This document shows, one piece after another, positions 11,711-23,329 of a stretch of 64,000 nt of DNA. Below the pieces are notes generated by a model that did not search any database, was not told the origin of the DNA, and was given only the letters and a program-made list of their open reading frames with translations. How positions within the stretch are numbered: position 1 is the first letter of the stretch; each line of letters starts with the position of its first letter. A program made the position numbers and the translations under genes. The stretch comes from Henckelia pumila (lineage: Eukaryota; Streptophyta; Magnoliopsida; Lamiales; Gesneriaceae), in the NCBI RefSeq assembly GCF_033568475.1, contig NC_133123.1:151481753-151545752 (forward strand), given 5' to 3'.

Positions 11711-12928
11711 TGTTAAATCCTAACTTTTGGTGATAACAAAACAATACATCGTTGTTTTAGATCGGTCGTCATTTACATGTATAACAGGTATTCAAGAGAA
11801 GTCTACCAACACCAACATATCAGCTGACCAAGAGATATCGACTGGAATAAGCAGTATCAGCTGATCTTAGTATGTCAACCATTATTCTGTCAACCGAGCT
11901 AAGCACATCAACCGACGTATGCTTAACTGATCTTGGTTATCAGATCAAAGATAACTACTGAACTGACGAGTTGATAAGATATCTTCCGTATTCAAGAAGT
12001 CTCGAAATCCCAGTTCTCGAAAAGTTAACAAGACAACTCAAATGCAAAGGACGAAGCATTTAAGGAGCCATCTGATAAAGTGAGAAAAACCATTAATAGA
12101 ATTTAATGTAAAGACACATTAAATAGACAATTTAAGGCGCTTCTAGTATAGATACTCAGAAGATATAGTCACCTTTCACCAATCAAGGATTGATATCTGA
12201 CACACGAGACATTTCCTACCGTTGACAAGAAGAAAAAGACGTTGGACAAACTGATATAAATATTAGAGCTTATCAAGAAAAATATACAGTGACGCTTACA
12301 AATATTTGCGTACTTGAGCACTTGAAACCATCTTGAATACTCTACTGCTCATTTAACCCTTCGCTCAAAAGCTTACTCGATCTACAAAGAGATCTCTTCA
12401 AGGATTAATCAAATCCAGCTGTTGTTTGAAGAACACCATCTGTTACAAGGATTTGGGATTCTAAGCCTTCAAGCAGCTTAGATATTCTACATCAACTGAA
12501 GAAAAGTTTGATAAGAACTTAGAATCTTATCAGTGTGAATCTAGGAGTTCCATCTTGGGAATTTGATAATTCCTAACATGGATCGGGTGTATTGTAAGAC
12601 GTTGTAATAACCAAAGTCTTCTAGTGTATCCTTCCCGTGAGGAAGAAGGGGTGACGTATAAGATTGAGCTCCGAACATCCATAAACATATATGTGCTTAC
12701 TTACGCTACTGCATTACACTATCTCATCATTATCATCTAGTTTATTAAGAGCTGTTTCCGCACTATTCTAAGTAGCTCTTACATATCTAGCAAGCTAAAG
12801 AAAATCGGTTGAGTGAACTAACATTTGTTCAATCATATTGCATTAGATTTAAAGGTTTTTATAAGTGTGTTTTCAACCCCCCCTCCCCCCCCCCCCCCCC
12901 CCTCTACACACACATTCGATCCCCAACA
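11711..12928 (+). mobile_element. Solo LTR, SIRE/Ty1-copia-like
   Basis: The 1218-bp sequence starts TGTTAAATCC and ends CGATCCCCAACA. It is flanked by a perfect 5-bp duplication AGGTG (11706-11710 and 12929-12933). No internal region is present, so it is a solo LTR left by recombination between two LTRs. The GAGGAAGAAGGGGTGACG segment and the C-rich run before the end are typical of SIRE-type copia LTRs, from memory of the family. The paralogous DNA ahead of NLR3 (about 46800-46820) has the uninterrupted empty site. Confidence 0.85.
12877..12902. repeat. Poly-C tract in solo LTR
   Basis: 26 bases, all C except one T, near the LTR 3' end. The exact length is uncertain because long homopolymers are error-prone in assemblies. 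Confidence 0.75.
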
Positions 12929-13829
12929 AGGTGTCAAGTCAGCTGTTGCCCATATAAGTGCACATATGATTGTCCATTGTATATCAAAACTCTATAATTC
13001 ATATTTTAATTAATTATTCATATAATAGATATAATATTTCATTCACACAATAAAAAAAATATTATTCTATATAATTGATCTAATATTGAATACACACGAT
13101 CAAATACGTTTTTACCGATTTCAATTTTCACCAAATTGCAACTTGCCAGTTACACATGTTGACTTTCATTTAATTTTCAATTAATAAATAATCAATTTCA
13201 TTTTTTAATTATTAATCAAATCAATATAGTATATTAGAAAATCATAAAGACATAACCACATTTTTTTTCTTCATTTTATGCCCCAACTAATATCTCACTT
13301 TTATATTTATATCCAAAACTAATTTCAATCTAGTAAATAATACTATAGAATAAAAATAACAAAATTGGTATCTCACAATTTGAAACTTTTTCCCTTTCAC
13401 AAATATTCAAATAAAAACTGATGGTAAACAAAAATATAATCATGAATTACTGAATTATTTAAATTATAATTTTTATTATTTCATCCGTGTTTTAATTCTC
13501 TTTCAATACATTTTTTTATAATGAATTGTGAAAGTATAAAAGTACACTTCTCAAAAAATATCCTAAAGAAATAACCAAGTAAATTCTAATCTAATTATTT
13601 AATTCAAAATAAAATCCTATAGCACTATTAAATAAAAATAAGTTTTTATCATTTATTTAATAGTTCTCATAAGTAAATGAAATGATTTTTTTTTTTATTT
13701 TTGAAACAGTTAAAACTTTAAAATTGTGTCTCTTGACTTCCCATCGCTATTTTAAATCCTAAAAAAATAACCAAATAAAATTCAAATTCCAATTATTCAA
13801 TACAAAATAAAATCATATAACACTATTAA
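12929..13829. other. Duplicated NLR upstream DNA (NLR2 copy, part 1)
   Basis: The segment to about 13400 matches 46811-47280 ahead of the NLR3 pseudogene. From 13561 a unit of about 197 bp is repeated at 13758 (TCCTAAA...AATAACCAA). Element A has inserted in the second unit, whose remainder resumes at 21932. No gene. Confidence 0.65.
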
Positions 13830-15533
13830 CGTAGTAACCCAGATTCCATTTTATGATAATAATATGTTAAACATGATTAAGGGTTATTAATTAAACAAAC
13901 CAGAGCACAAGTCAAGATCAAAAACACATGGTATGAGAATGAGCTAGGGTTGATGGATTTGACCATGGGCTCGGGTCGGTCATGAGTGGCTCGGGTCGGA
14001 CATGGTTGGCATCAAGAGCTTGGCCGTGTGTGTGACTTTGACTAGGGCTCGGGCATTGAGCTAGAGCTCGGGCATGGAGCTTGGATTGAGCTCGGGTCTT
14101 CCTTTGGGGGCTCAAGTCGGTCATGATGGGAATCAAAGGAGGGTTCGGCCATGAGGGGTTCAGCCAAGGAAGGACATGGCTCGGGTCGGGACTTGGGTGC
14201 TCAAGAAAATGGAGGGTTTGGACTTAAGATCTCGGCCAAGAGAATTTGTAGCTCGGGTCGGGTCTAGGAGTTCAATAAAGTGTTGTGCAAGGCCAAGGTA
14301 GTGTTCGGTCATGGGAAGAGCACATTGTGTTCAGGTCGGGAATGAACACTTATCAACAAAAACAAGCCTGAACCCTCAAGGACAGGCAGGCAGGTGTGTG
14401 GACGCTTGCATGTGTGACTGCTGGCGCCTAAGCATGAGCTGTCAAAAATGATAGTGACTCAGCTCAAGCCTTTGATACGTGGCGTGCATACATGAGTTCG
14501 GACGTCTCGACATCGAATTGAGAATACCGAACACCCTAGTTTATTTTGTCTATAAATAGGGGCTGATGGTTCAGGTATTTTCACACACTTCCATCTCACT
14601 TCATATCTCTGCCCGGAAAAGAGTAGCTCGGGAAGGAGTAGCTCGGGAGTTCGGGAAAGAGTAGCTCGGGAGCTCGGGAAGGAATAGTTCGGGGTCGGAC
14701 CAAGAAACCAGGTCGGGTCGGGCTTAAGACCAGGTCGGGTCGGGAGTTGACCTAGGACAGCTAGGGGTTGTCTTTTTCCAGCTTAATTCAGACTTCGGTG
14801 TTAGGTACATACACATTGACTGAGATTGCCAGCGAGTATACATGTTTATATGTTGCATTTATTTGGCATTATTATGTGACATGATGTATGTTTTACCGCT
14901 TTCTATACTCATATATCATGTGCACATACACGTTGAGCCTATACCTTGTTATACCTGATTATAGAGCCGCTCAGCTCTATACTCGATAGTCTGTCACTGA
15001 GAGTACCGCGACGGCGGGGGCATTTATGTCTGTCTACTCTGGTGTACTAGACGAGTGTGGTTGCACCCAGAGGTTGATCCGTGCGGTAGCAGCACTCATG
15101 TGGCGCCGGTACTGAGCATGACTTTTCAGATGACCCTTCGTCTGTCATCATGTTGCATGCATTATATACATATGTTTACTCATGTCTATGTACTGGGCGT
15201 TAGCGCTCACGTCCTAGTTGTTATCTTGGACACCCTATTTCACGGGGCAGGTCGCAGGATGGACGAAGCTGGTGGTTCAAGGCAGAACTAGGGAGCTGGA
15301 GCCTTGATGAGATTTTATACAGCAAGATTTGTTTAGCTGTATAATGTTTACTTTTAAGATTTTCGATATGGTTGTATCACTACAGTATTAAGCCTAGACT
15401 TATTTTACTAAGCTGATATGTAAATTATGGATATGTTTCCGCACGTTTTTACTCTGTTAAGCATTTTGCTTTATTAAGTTATTGCATGCTATTAGTTTCC
15501 AGTTAGTAGGTGATTCCATGCAGGGTCACTACA
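13830..15533 (+). repeat. Element A 5' LTR
   Basis: It runs from (C)GTAGTAACCC to GGGTCACTACA. The promoter box TATAAATAG is at about 14551-14559. Upstream, the motif GCTCGGG or GCTCGGGTCGG recurs many times (13970-14760). The second half, with the strings GAGCCGCTCAGCTC and ACCGCGACGGCGGGGG, is shared with element B. Confidence 0.93.
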
Positions 15534-15537
15534 TTTT

Positions 15538-15549
15538 TGGTATCAGAGC
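15538..15549 (+). other. Element A primer binding site
   Basis: TGGTATCAGAGC, the initiator tRNA-Met type, lies four bases after the 5' LTR. Confidence 0.9.
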
Positions 15550-15623
15550 ATGCTTGGATTTTGGGATTAGTACTTGGGATTTAGAATTAGTCTTGAATAA
15601 TTTTTGCGCATTTGGGATTTTTA

Positions 15624-18600
15624 ATGTGCAATTCTTTTCAGGATATGGCTGACGAGAGTCACGGTAGTGTTGGCCAGGGAAGTGGTCATCATCATCTTCA
15701 TCATCGTCATGATCAGCATCGTTCTCATGAGGGTAGACGTCGCTATACTATTAATAAGTTCATGCAGGTAGGACCGAAACCCTTAGTGGGAGGCGAGAAT
15801 CCTGAACAGGCACGGAGTTGGATGTCTAAACTCGAGAGTACGTTTTGAGCTTACGAGTGCACTGAGGAGCAGAAACTGGAAGTTCTGGAATTCGTTCTAG
15901 AGGATCGAGCACGTTTTTGGTGGGATGCCAAGGCTGCTCAGGCACGTACTGAGAGAGGACAGGTGACTTGGGGGGATTTCTGTCAGCAGTTCCAGAAACT
16001 GTATTTTCCTCCGGCTGTTCGCCAAGCACGATCTATGGAGTTGCTTACTCTGAGGCAAGGATCAATGACTATTGATCAATATCAGCAACGATTTCTTGAT
16101 CTACTACCTTTCAGTCCTCATATCAATGAAAGTGATGCATCGAAGTATGATCTCTTTCTGCAAGGCTTGAACCAAGATATCTACTCACAAGTTGTCGTTT
16201 GTGATGATCCGGTATCTTATGAGACTTTGGTGAACCGTTGCCGTCTTGTGGAGACCAGCAATAGGCGGGGACAGTTGATGATGTCAGCACAGCCTAGTGG
16301 ATCTTTTGAGCCTAGAGCTCAATCTGTTGTGCCATCTGGACCTACGTCTTCTTCTACTCCTACTACTTCGTCTGGTTCTCGTGGTTCACGAGGTACATTC
16401 CGTTTCGGGAAGAAGAAGAAGAAGGAGGAATTTTGTAGCCACTGTGGAGGGAAGCATCCTGCAGCTTCATGTCGGAGAGCTACTGGTGCTTGTTATATTT
16501 GTGGTCAGCAGGGACATCTGCGGAGAGATTGTCCTCAGCGCATGGGTTCTGCTAGTGGATCGGGATCACAGGTTGGATCTCAGGCTTCTACCTTTCCACG
16601 TCAGCAGCCAGCACCACAAATTTCTTCTGGTTACCATCCACAGACTCAAGGGCAGGTGTTTGCTCTGTCTCAGGACCAGGCTACTAAGGGAAGCGATCGC
16701 ATGTTGGCAGGTACCTTTTTGTTGTGTGGTATTCCTGCACTTGTTTTAATTGATACTGGAGCATCGCATTCCTTTATTTCTAGCCGTTTTGTCAAGAGAC
16801 ATAGATTACCTTATGTATCATTAGATATAGATTTAGTTGTATCTACTCCGTTAGAGCAGGAGGTAGTGACTAAGCGTCTAGTGATGGGTTGCCTTCTAGA
16901 GTTTGAGGGTAACGTGTTATCGGCTAATTTGATGATATTAGCGATGGCGGACTTTGATTGTATTTTGGGAATAGATATGCTGACTTTGTATCACGCTACT
17001 GTGGATTGTTATCAGCGTCTGGTTCAGTTTCATCCGGATGAGGGTGATAGCTGGTATTTTTATGGTGAGGGTGCGCGACCTCCGATGCCACTTGTTTCGG
17101 CTCTGAAGGCATGTCATGTCTTGGAGTCAGGTGGGGAGGGCTACCTCATCTATGCAGTTGATATGTCCATGAGTAGTCCGGGTATTGATCAGCTACCGAT
17201 AGTCAGTGAGTTTCCTGATGTATTCCCTGATGAGATTCCTGGTTTTCCTCCGGTTCGAGAGGTTGAATTTGGTATTGATCTAGTACCAGGAACTACGCCT
17301 ATATCCCGAACACCTTATCGTCTGGCACCGTCAGAGATGAAGGAATTGAAACAGCAGTTGCAGGATCTGCTTGATAAGGGATATATTCGTCCGAGTGTTT
17401 CTCCGTGGGGAGCACCTGTTTTGTTTGTCAAGAAGAAGTATGGATCGATGCGATTATGTATTGATTACAGGCAGTTGAATCGTGTCACCATCAAGAATAA
17501 GTATCCTTTGCCGCGGATTGATGATCTGTTCGATCAACTACAGGGTACTTCTGTCTATTCTAAGATAGATCTAAGACCGGGATATCACCAGATGAGGGTA
17601 CGAGACTCAGATATTTCTACAACTGCATTTAGGACCAGATACGGGCATTATGAATTTCTGGTAATGCCATTCGGTTTGACGAATGCACCGGCAGTCTTTA
17701 TGAATCTGATGAATCAAGTATTTCGAGAATATCTGGATAGATTTGTCATCGTCTTCATTGATGATATTCTTGTCTATTCTCATGACAAGGATGAGCATGC
17801 ACAACATTTGAGGATTGTTTTGCAAACGTTACGAGAAAAGCAACTGTATGCGAAATTGAGCAAGTGTGAATTCTGGCTTGATCGGGTAGAGTTTCTCGGT
17901 CATGTGATTTCTTGTGAAGGAATATCTGTTGATCCCAGTAAGATAGAGGCAGTGCTGAACTGGTCTCGACCGATGACGGTTGCTGAGATTCGTAGTTTCT
18001 TGGGTCTAGCTGGATATTATCGTCGGTTCATCGAGAATTTTTCACAGTTGACCAGGCCTTTGACTCAGCTTACTCGGAAAGATGTTACCTTTATATGGTC
18101 CTCGGATTGTGAGGAGTCATTTCACGAGCTGCGTAAACGTCTTACTACTGCACCTGTGCTAGCTCTACCTTCTGGATCAGGAGGTTATGTTGTTTATACT
18201 GATGCCTCTGGTCAGGGGTTAGGATGTGTTCTGACACAGCATGGACATGTTATTGCCTATGCTTCTCGACAATTGAAGACGCATGAGAATAATTATCCAG
18301 TGCATGATCTCGAGTTAGCCGCCATTGTATTTGCGCTCAAGATCTGGAGGCATTATCTTTATGGCGAGAAATTTGAGATATTTACGGATCACAAGAGTTT
18401 GAAGTATTTATTCACTCAGGCAGAGTTGAATATGAGACAGAGACGCTGGATGGATCTTCTGAAGGATTATGATTGTGAAATCAAATATCATCCAGGTTCT
18501 GCTAATCTTACTGCTGATGCTTTGAGTCGGCAGGTGAGACTTTCTGCACTTCAGACTAATGAAATATCTCATATGATTCAAGAATGTTGTTCATTGAGTT

Positions 18601-20102
18601 TTACGCTCAAGCACAGGAAAGGGAGAAATGGGATTCGATTGTATACTATTCTATCTGAGCCAGCATTATATTCTCGGATCAGAGATGCTCAGATATCTGA
18701 TGTTAAGACTCAGCGTTTGGCACGTCTAGCCAATGGGGTTAATACAGCTAGATTCCATTTTCAGGCAGATGGTTTATTGTGCTTATCTAATCGAGTGGTT
18801 GTACCTAATATTGCGGAGCTCAGGAATGATATTCTTTCTCAAGCTCACAGGAGTCGATTATCAGTTCATCCTGGAAGTATGAAAATGTATAAGGACTTGC
18901 GAACTAGATTCTGGTGGAAAGGGATGAAGCGAAGTGTATATCAATTTGTTTCGAGATGTTTGGTTTGTCAACAGGTCAAGGCTGAACATCGACGACCAGG
19001 TGGATTATTGCAGAATCTTGAGATTCCTGAATGGAAGTGGGAACACGTGACTATGGACTTTGTTACCCACTTGCCTATGACTACGCGTCAGTGTGATGCT
19101 ATCTGGGTCGTTGTTGATCGTTTGACGAAATCAGCACACTTTATTCCTTACAACCGGGAGTATTCTTATGATCGCATGGCACGCTTATATGTCCAGGAGA
19201 TAGTGCGATTGCATGGGATTCCAGTGAGCATAGTCAGTGATAGAGACCCGTGATTTACCTCACGTTTCTGGGGTAGTTTTCAGCAGGCGATGGGTACCAC
19301 TCTGAGTTTGAGCACTGCATATCATCCGAAGACTGACGGGCAGTCAGAGCGGACGATTCGTACATTAGAGGATATGCTACGTTCTTCTGTCTTGGACTTT
19401 GGCTTATCTTGGCAAGATCAATTACCTTTGATCGAATTTTCCTACAATAACAGTTATCATCGTAGTATTGATATGGCACCTTTCGAGGCATTGTACGATC
19501 GACGATGTCGTACTCCGTTATTTTGGGATGAAGTCGGGGAACGACAAGTCGAGGGTCCTGAATTGGTGCAGCAGATTGTAGACAAGGTAGATTTGATCAA
19601 GCATAGGATCAAAGTTGCTCAAGATAGACAAGCCAGTTATGCTAATATTCTCCGCAGGCCACTTCAGTTCGAGCCTGGTGAATATGTGTTTTTACGAGTA
19701 TCACCTTTCAGAAAGGTGATGAGATTTGGTGTGAAAGGCAAGTTGTCTCCTCGTTATATTGGGCCTTTCGAGATACTGGAGAAGATCGGAGATGTTGCTT
19801 ATCGTTTGGCTTTACCGCCATCTCTTTCCAGTATACATAATGTTTTTCATATGTCGTTGCTTCGACAGTATATAGCTGATGAATCTCATGTGATTCAGTC
19901 TACTGATATTCAGCTAGAGCCAGATCTGTCTTTTGTTGAACGACCAATCCGTATCCTAGACAGGAAGGAGAAAGTTCTTCGGAACAAGACTATACCACTT
20001 GTGATGGTACAGTGGCAGCGTCGAGGCGTTGAAGAAGCAACTTGGGAAACAGAGAGTCGTATGCGAGCAGAATATCCTGAGTTGTTTGCTTTGTACTTTT
20101 GA
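15624..20102 (+). pseudogene. Element A gag-pol, broken by two nonsense codons
   Basis: One frame runs the whole length, interrupted by TGA at 15846-15848 and at 19251-19253. Both stand where element B has CGA, so both are C-to-T changes at CG sites. Visible parts are gag; zinc knuckle [14 protein letters not shown]; protease [10 protein letters not shown]; reverse transcriptase with FIDDIL; RNase [11 protein letters not shown]; integrase with the HHCC finger (CLVCQQ); and a C-terminal chromodomain (VMVQWQRRG...EATWE). A further change gives KKYGSM where element B has KKDGSM. The central stretch 15963-19253 is still open for 1096 codons. Confidence 0.94.
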
Positions 20103-20204
20103 TTACCATGTAAAGATGTAATTACCGTTGTTGTAATAAAACATGGTTTGATGTTTCATGTTGTTATCTTAATTTGTCTTTAGATTTTATTTCGCGGACG
20201 AAAT

Positions 20205-20222
20205 ATCTAAAGGTGGGGAGAA
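20205..20222 (+). other. Element A polypurine tract
   Basis: AAAGGTGGGGAGAA lies directly before the 3' LTR, where plus-strand synthesis is primed. Confidence 0.8.
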
Positions 20223-21926
20223 TGTAGTAACCCAGATTCCATTTTATGATAATAATATGTTAAATATGATTAAGGGTTATTAGTTAAACAAACCAGAGCA
20301 CAAGTCAAGATCAAAAACACATGGTATGAGAATGAGCTAGGGTTGATGGATTTGACCATGGGCTCGGGTCGGTCATGAGTGGCTCGGGTCGGACATGGTT
20401 GGCATCAAGAGCTTGGCCGTGTGTGTGACTTTGACTAGGGCTCGGGCATTGAGCTAGAGCTCGGGCATGGAGCTTGGATTGAGCTCGGGTCTTCCTTTGG
20501 GGGCTCAAGTCGGTCATGATGGGAATCAAAGGAGGGTTCGGCCATGAGGGGTTCAGCCAAGGAAGGACATGGCTCGGGTCGGGACTTGGGTGCTCAAGAA
20601 AATGGAGGGTTTGGACTTAAGATCTCGGCCAAGAGAATTTGTAGCTCGGGTCGGGTCTAGGAGTTCAATAAAGTGTTGTGCAAGGCCAAGGTAGTGTTAG
20701 GTCATGGGAAGAGCACATTGTGTTCAGGTCGGGAATGAACACTTGTCAACAAAAACAAGCCTGAACCCTCAAGGACAGGCAGGCAGGTGTGTGGACGCTT
20801 GCATGTGTGACTGCTGGCGCCTAAGCATGAGCTGTCAAAAATGATAGTGACTCAGTTCAAGCCTTTGATACGTGGCGTGCATACATGAGTTCGGACGTCT
20901 CGACATCGAATTGAGAATACCGAACACCCTAGTTTATTTTGTCTATAAATAGGGGCTGATGGTTCAGGTATTTTCACACACTTCCATCTCACTTCATATC
21001 TCTGCCCGGAAAAGAGTAGCTCGGGAAGGAGTAGCTCGGGAGTTCGGGAAAGAGTAGCTCGGGAGCTCGGGAAGGAATAGTTCGGGGTCGGACCAAGAAA
21101 CCAGGTCGGGTCGGGCTTAAGACCAGGTCGGGTCGGGAGTTGACCTAGGACAGCTAGGGGTTGTCTTTTTCCAGCTTAATTCAGACTTCGGTGTTAGGTA
21201 CATACACATTGACTGAGATTGCCAGCGAGTATACATGTTTATATCTTGCATTTATTTGGCATTATTATGTGACATGATGTATGTTTTACCGCTTTCTATA
21301 CTCATATATCATGTGCACATACACGTTGAGCCTATACCTTGTTATACCTGATTATAGAGCCGCTCAGCTCTATACTCGATAGTCTGTCACTGAGAGTACC
21401 GCGACGGCGGGGGCATTTATGTCTGTCTACTCTGGTGTACTAGACGAGTGTGGTTGCACCCAGAGGTTGATCCGTGCGGTAGCAGCACTCATGTGGCGCC
21501 GGTACTGAGCATGACTTTTCAGATGACCCTTCGTCTGTCATCATGTTGCATGCATTATATACATATGTTTACTCATGTCTATGTACTGAGCGTTAGCGCT
21601 CACGTCCTAGTTGTTATCTTGGACACCCTATTTCACGGGGCAGGTCGCAGGATGGACGGAGCTGGTGGTTCAAGGCAGAACTAGGGAGCTGGAGCCTTGA
21701 TGAGATTTTATACAGCAAGATTTGTTTAGCTGTATAATGTTTACTTTTAAGATTTTCGATATGGTTGTATCACTACAGTATTAAGCCTAGACTTATTTTA
21801 CTAAGCTGATATGTAAATTATGGATATGTTTCTGCACGTTTTTACTCTGTTAAGCATTTTGCTTTATTAAGTTATTGCATGCTATTAGTTGCCAGTTAGT
21901 AGGTGATTCCATGCAGGGTCACTACA
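20223..21926 (+). repeat. Element A 3' LTR
   Basis: The same length as the 5' LTR and nearly identical to it. It begins with the intact TGTAGTAACCC. Confidence 0.93.
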
Positions 21927-21955
21927 ATTAAAATAAGTTTTTATAATTTATTTAA

Positions 21956-22268
21956 GGAAAATTGTTTTTTTGGTCCTGTAAGCTTGTCACTTTGCGATTT
22001 TGGTCTTCTATATTTTTATATTTCAGTTTTAGTTCGTTATCTTTATTTTTTTGGCAATTTTAGTCATTTTTTCCGATGTGGCGCTGATGTGGCACCAATA
22101 CAGTGCTGATGTGGAGCTGACGTGTACAGTGTCATATCAACATTTTCGAAGAAAAAAGACCGAAATTGCCAAAAATCAGAACATGCAGGACTACAACTGA
22201 AATATGAAAATATATAGTACCAAAATCGCAAAATGACAAACATACATGACCAAAATTATAGTTTTTCC
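21956..22268. mobile_element. MITE, 313 bp, Mutator-like (9-bp duplication)
   Basis: Inverted ends start GGAAAA, with matching inner parts such as TTTGCGATTTTGGT on the left and ACCAAAATCGCAAAATG on the right. It is flanked by the perfect 9-bp duplication TTTATTTAA (21947-21955 and 22269-22277), the length typical of Mutator-like transposases. The older local duplicate at 13652-13690 shows the uninterrupted site. No coding capacity. Confidence 0.85.
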
Positions 22269-22277
22269 TTTATTTAA

Positions 22278-23329
22278 TAAACCTCATAGGTAATGAAATA
22301 ATATTTTTATTTTTGAAAAGGTCTAAAATTTAAAATTAGTGTTTTTTTTTGCTTCACGTTGCTATTTTTCTTGAATTATTAAGTAGAATTATAAATACAA
22401 ATTGAAGTGAAAATACATTGGTAACAATTTTTTTTTAAAAAAAAATTATATATTATTTAAAAGATGAAATTGTTGATATTTGTTTTTTAGGCTCTTAAAA
22501 CTGAATTATTTTAAGGGATAAATCAAATTAAATGAATGTAAATGATGTACAAATATTTAGTTAATATGAAATTAATGGATTCACTAATTGTAATTCAATT
22601 AAAGTCATTAATGCATATCGATATATTATTATAATATTATTATTATATATATAATAAAAATATATATTTATTTTTATATCTTAACTAAAATTTGATTTTT
22701 ACTTTTATATCCCTACATATTTTACATAAAATGTAGAATAAAAGCACAAAATTATTATATTAGAGTTGTAAAATTTTAACCTTATTTGTCTCGGTTTATA
22801 TTTTTTATTAAACAAAAATATTATTTTTTATTAAATATATAAACCAAATCGATCTACTTCACGGAAAATTTCATCCTACCCCATGAGTTTATCTCATGTG
22901 ATAGGTGGAAGCACATGATTGATCAAATTATGCGGGTCTCACATGATTGATGTGGGACCCCGTGATTTGAACCAATGAAAGAGTTCCACCTACCTCATGG
23001 GGTAATACCAATGGGGTAGGATCGAAGTAACCGATTAGAGTGTTATATATAAAGTTAATCTTTTTCTTGAAGAAATATAAAGTTAGTGAAATGATTAGAA
23101 TTCTCTTTTCTTTTCTTTTCTTTCCTTTTCCTTTTCTTTTTCTTTTACTTTTTTTAAAAGAGATTAGAACGCTCTTCAGTTTGAATAATGATGATGTGAT
23201 TAAATGATTAATTAAGTAAATCATGCTAACATCTGTTTTCCATGTTCAATATATGATTAATTAAATAAATAAAGATACAAAAACACACACACAGCTAATT
23301 TCAGTGCTCATACCATATCTTTGTCTCCC
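22278..23329. other. NLR2 upstream region
   Basis: AT-rich DNA homologous to 47280-48240 ahead of the NLR3 pseudogene. It contains a small inverted-repeat element (22873-23022) and a pyrimidine-rich TTTTC run (about 23104-23150). No gene. The last 90 bases are presumably promoter and 5' leader of NLR2, by position only. Confidence 0.6.
22873..23022. mobile_element. Small foldback MITE in NLR2 upstream DNA
   Basis: About 150 bp with inverted ends ATCCTACCCCAT and ATGGGGTAGGAT plus an inner palindrome around CATGAGTTTATCTCATG. It is absent from the homologous DNA before NLR3. No clear target duplication was found. Confidence 0.6.

Larger units (their letters stand above)
13830..21926 (+). mobile_element. 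Gypsy element A: full-length Ty3/gypsy chromovirus
   Basis: An 8097-bp element with two 1704-bp LTRs (13830-15533 and 20223-21926), primer site 15538-15549, one long gag-pol reading frame and a purine tract before the 3' LTR. The target duplication ATTAA is perfect (13825-13829 and 21927-21931). The first base of the 5' LTR is C where the 3' LTR has the canonical T. I count roughly a dozen differences between the LTRs by eye, so the insertion is young. The domain order PR-RT-RH-INT with a C-terminal chromodomain puts it in the chromoviruses, probably Tekay/Del-like. Two nonsense codons make this copy non-autonomous. Confidence 0.95.

Noticed and set aside
12809-13013. Proline-run ORFs
   Set aside because: Caused by the poly-C tract at the end of the solo LTR.
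13918-14136. Minus-strand 72-codon ORF, repeated at 20311-20529
   Set aside because: Both copies lie in the LTRs of element A and arise from the GCTCGGG repeat. There is no reason to think they are genes.
16297-16749. 150-codon plus-strand ORF inside gag
   Set aside because: A second-frame shadow of the element A polyprotein; leucine- and arginine-rich from the reading frame of serine codons.
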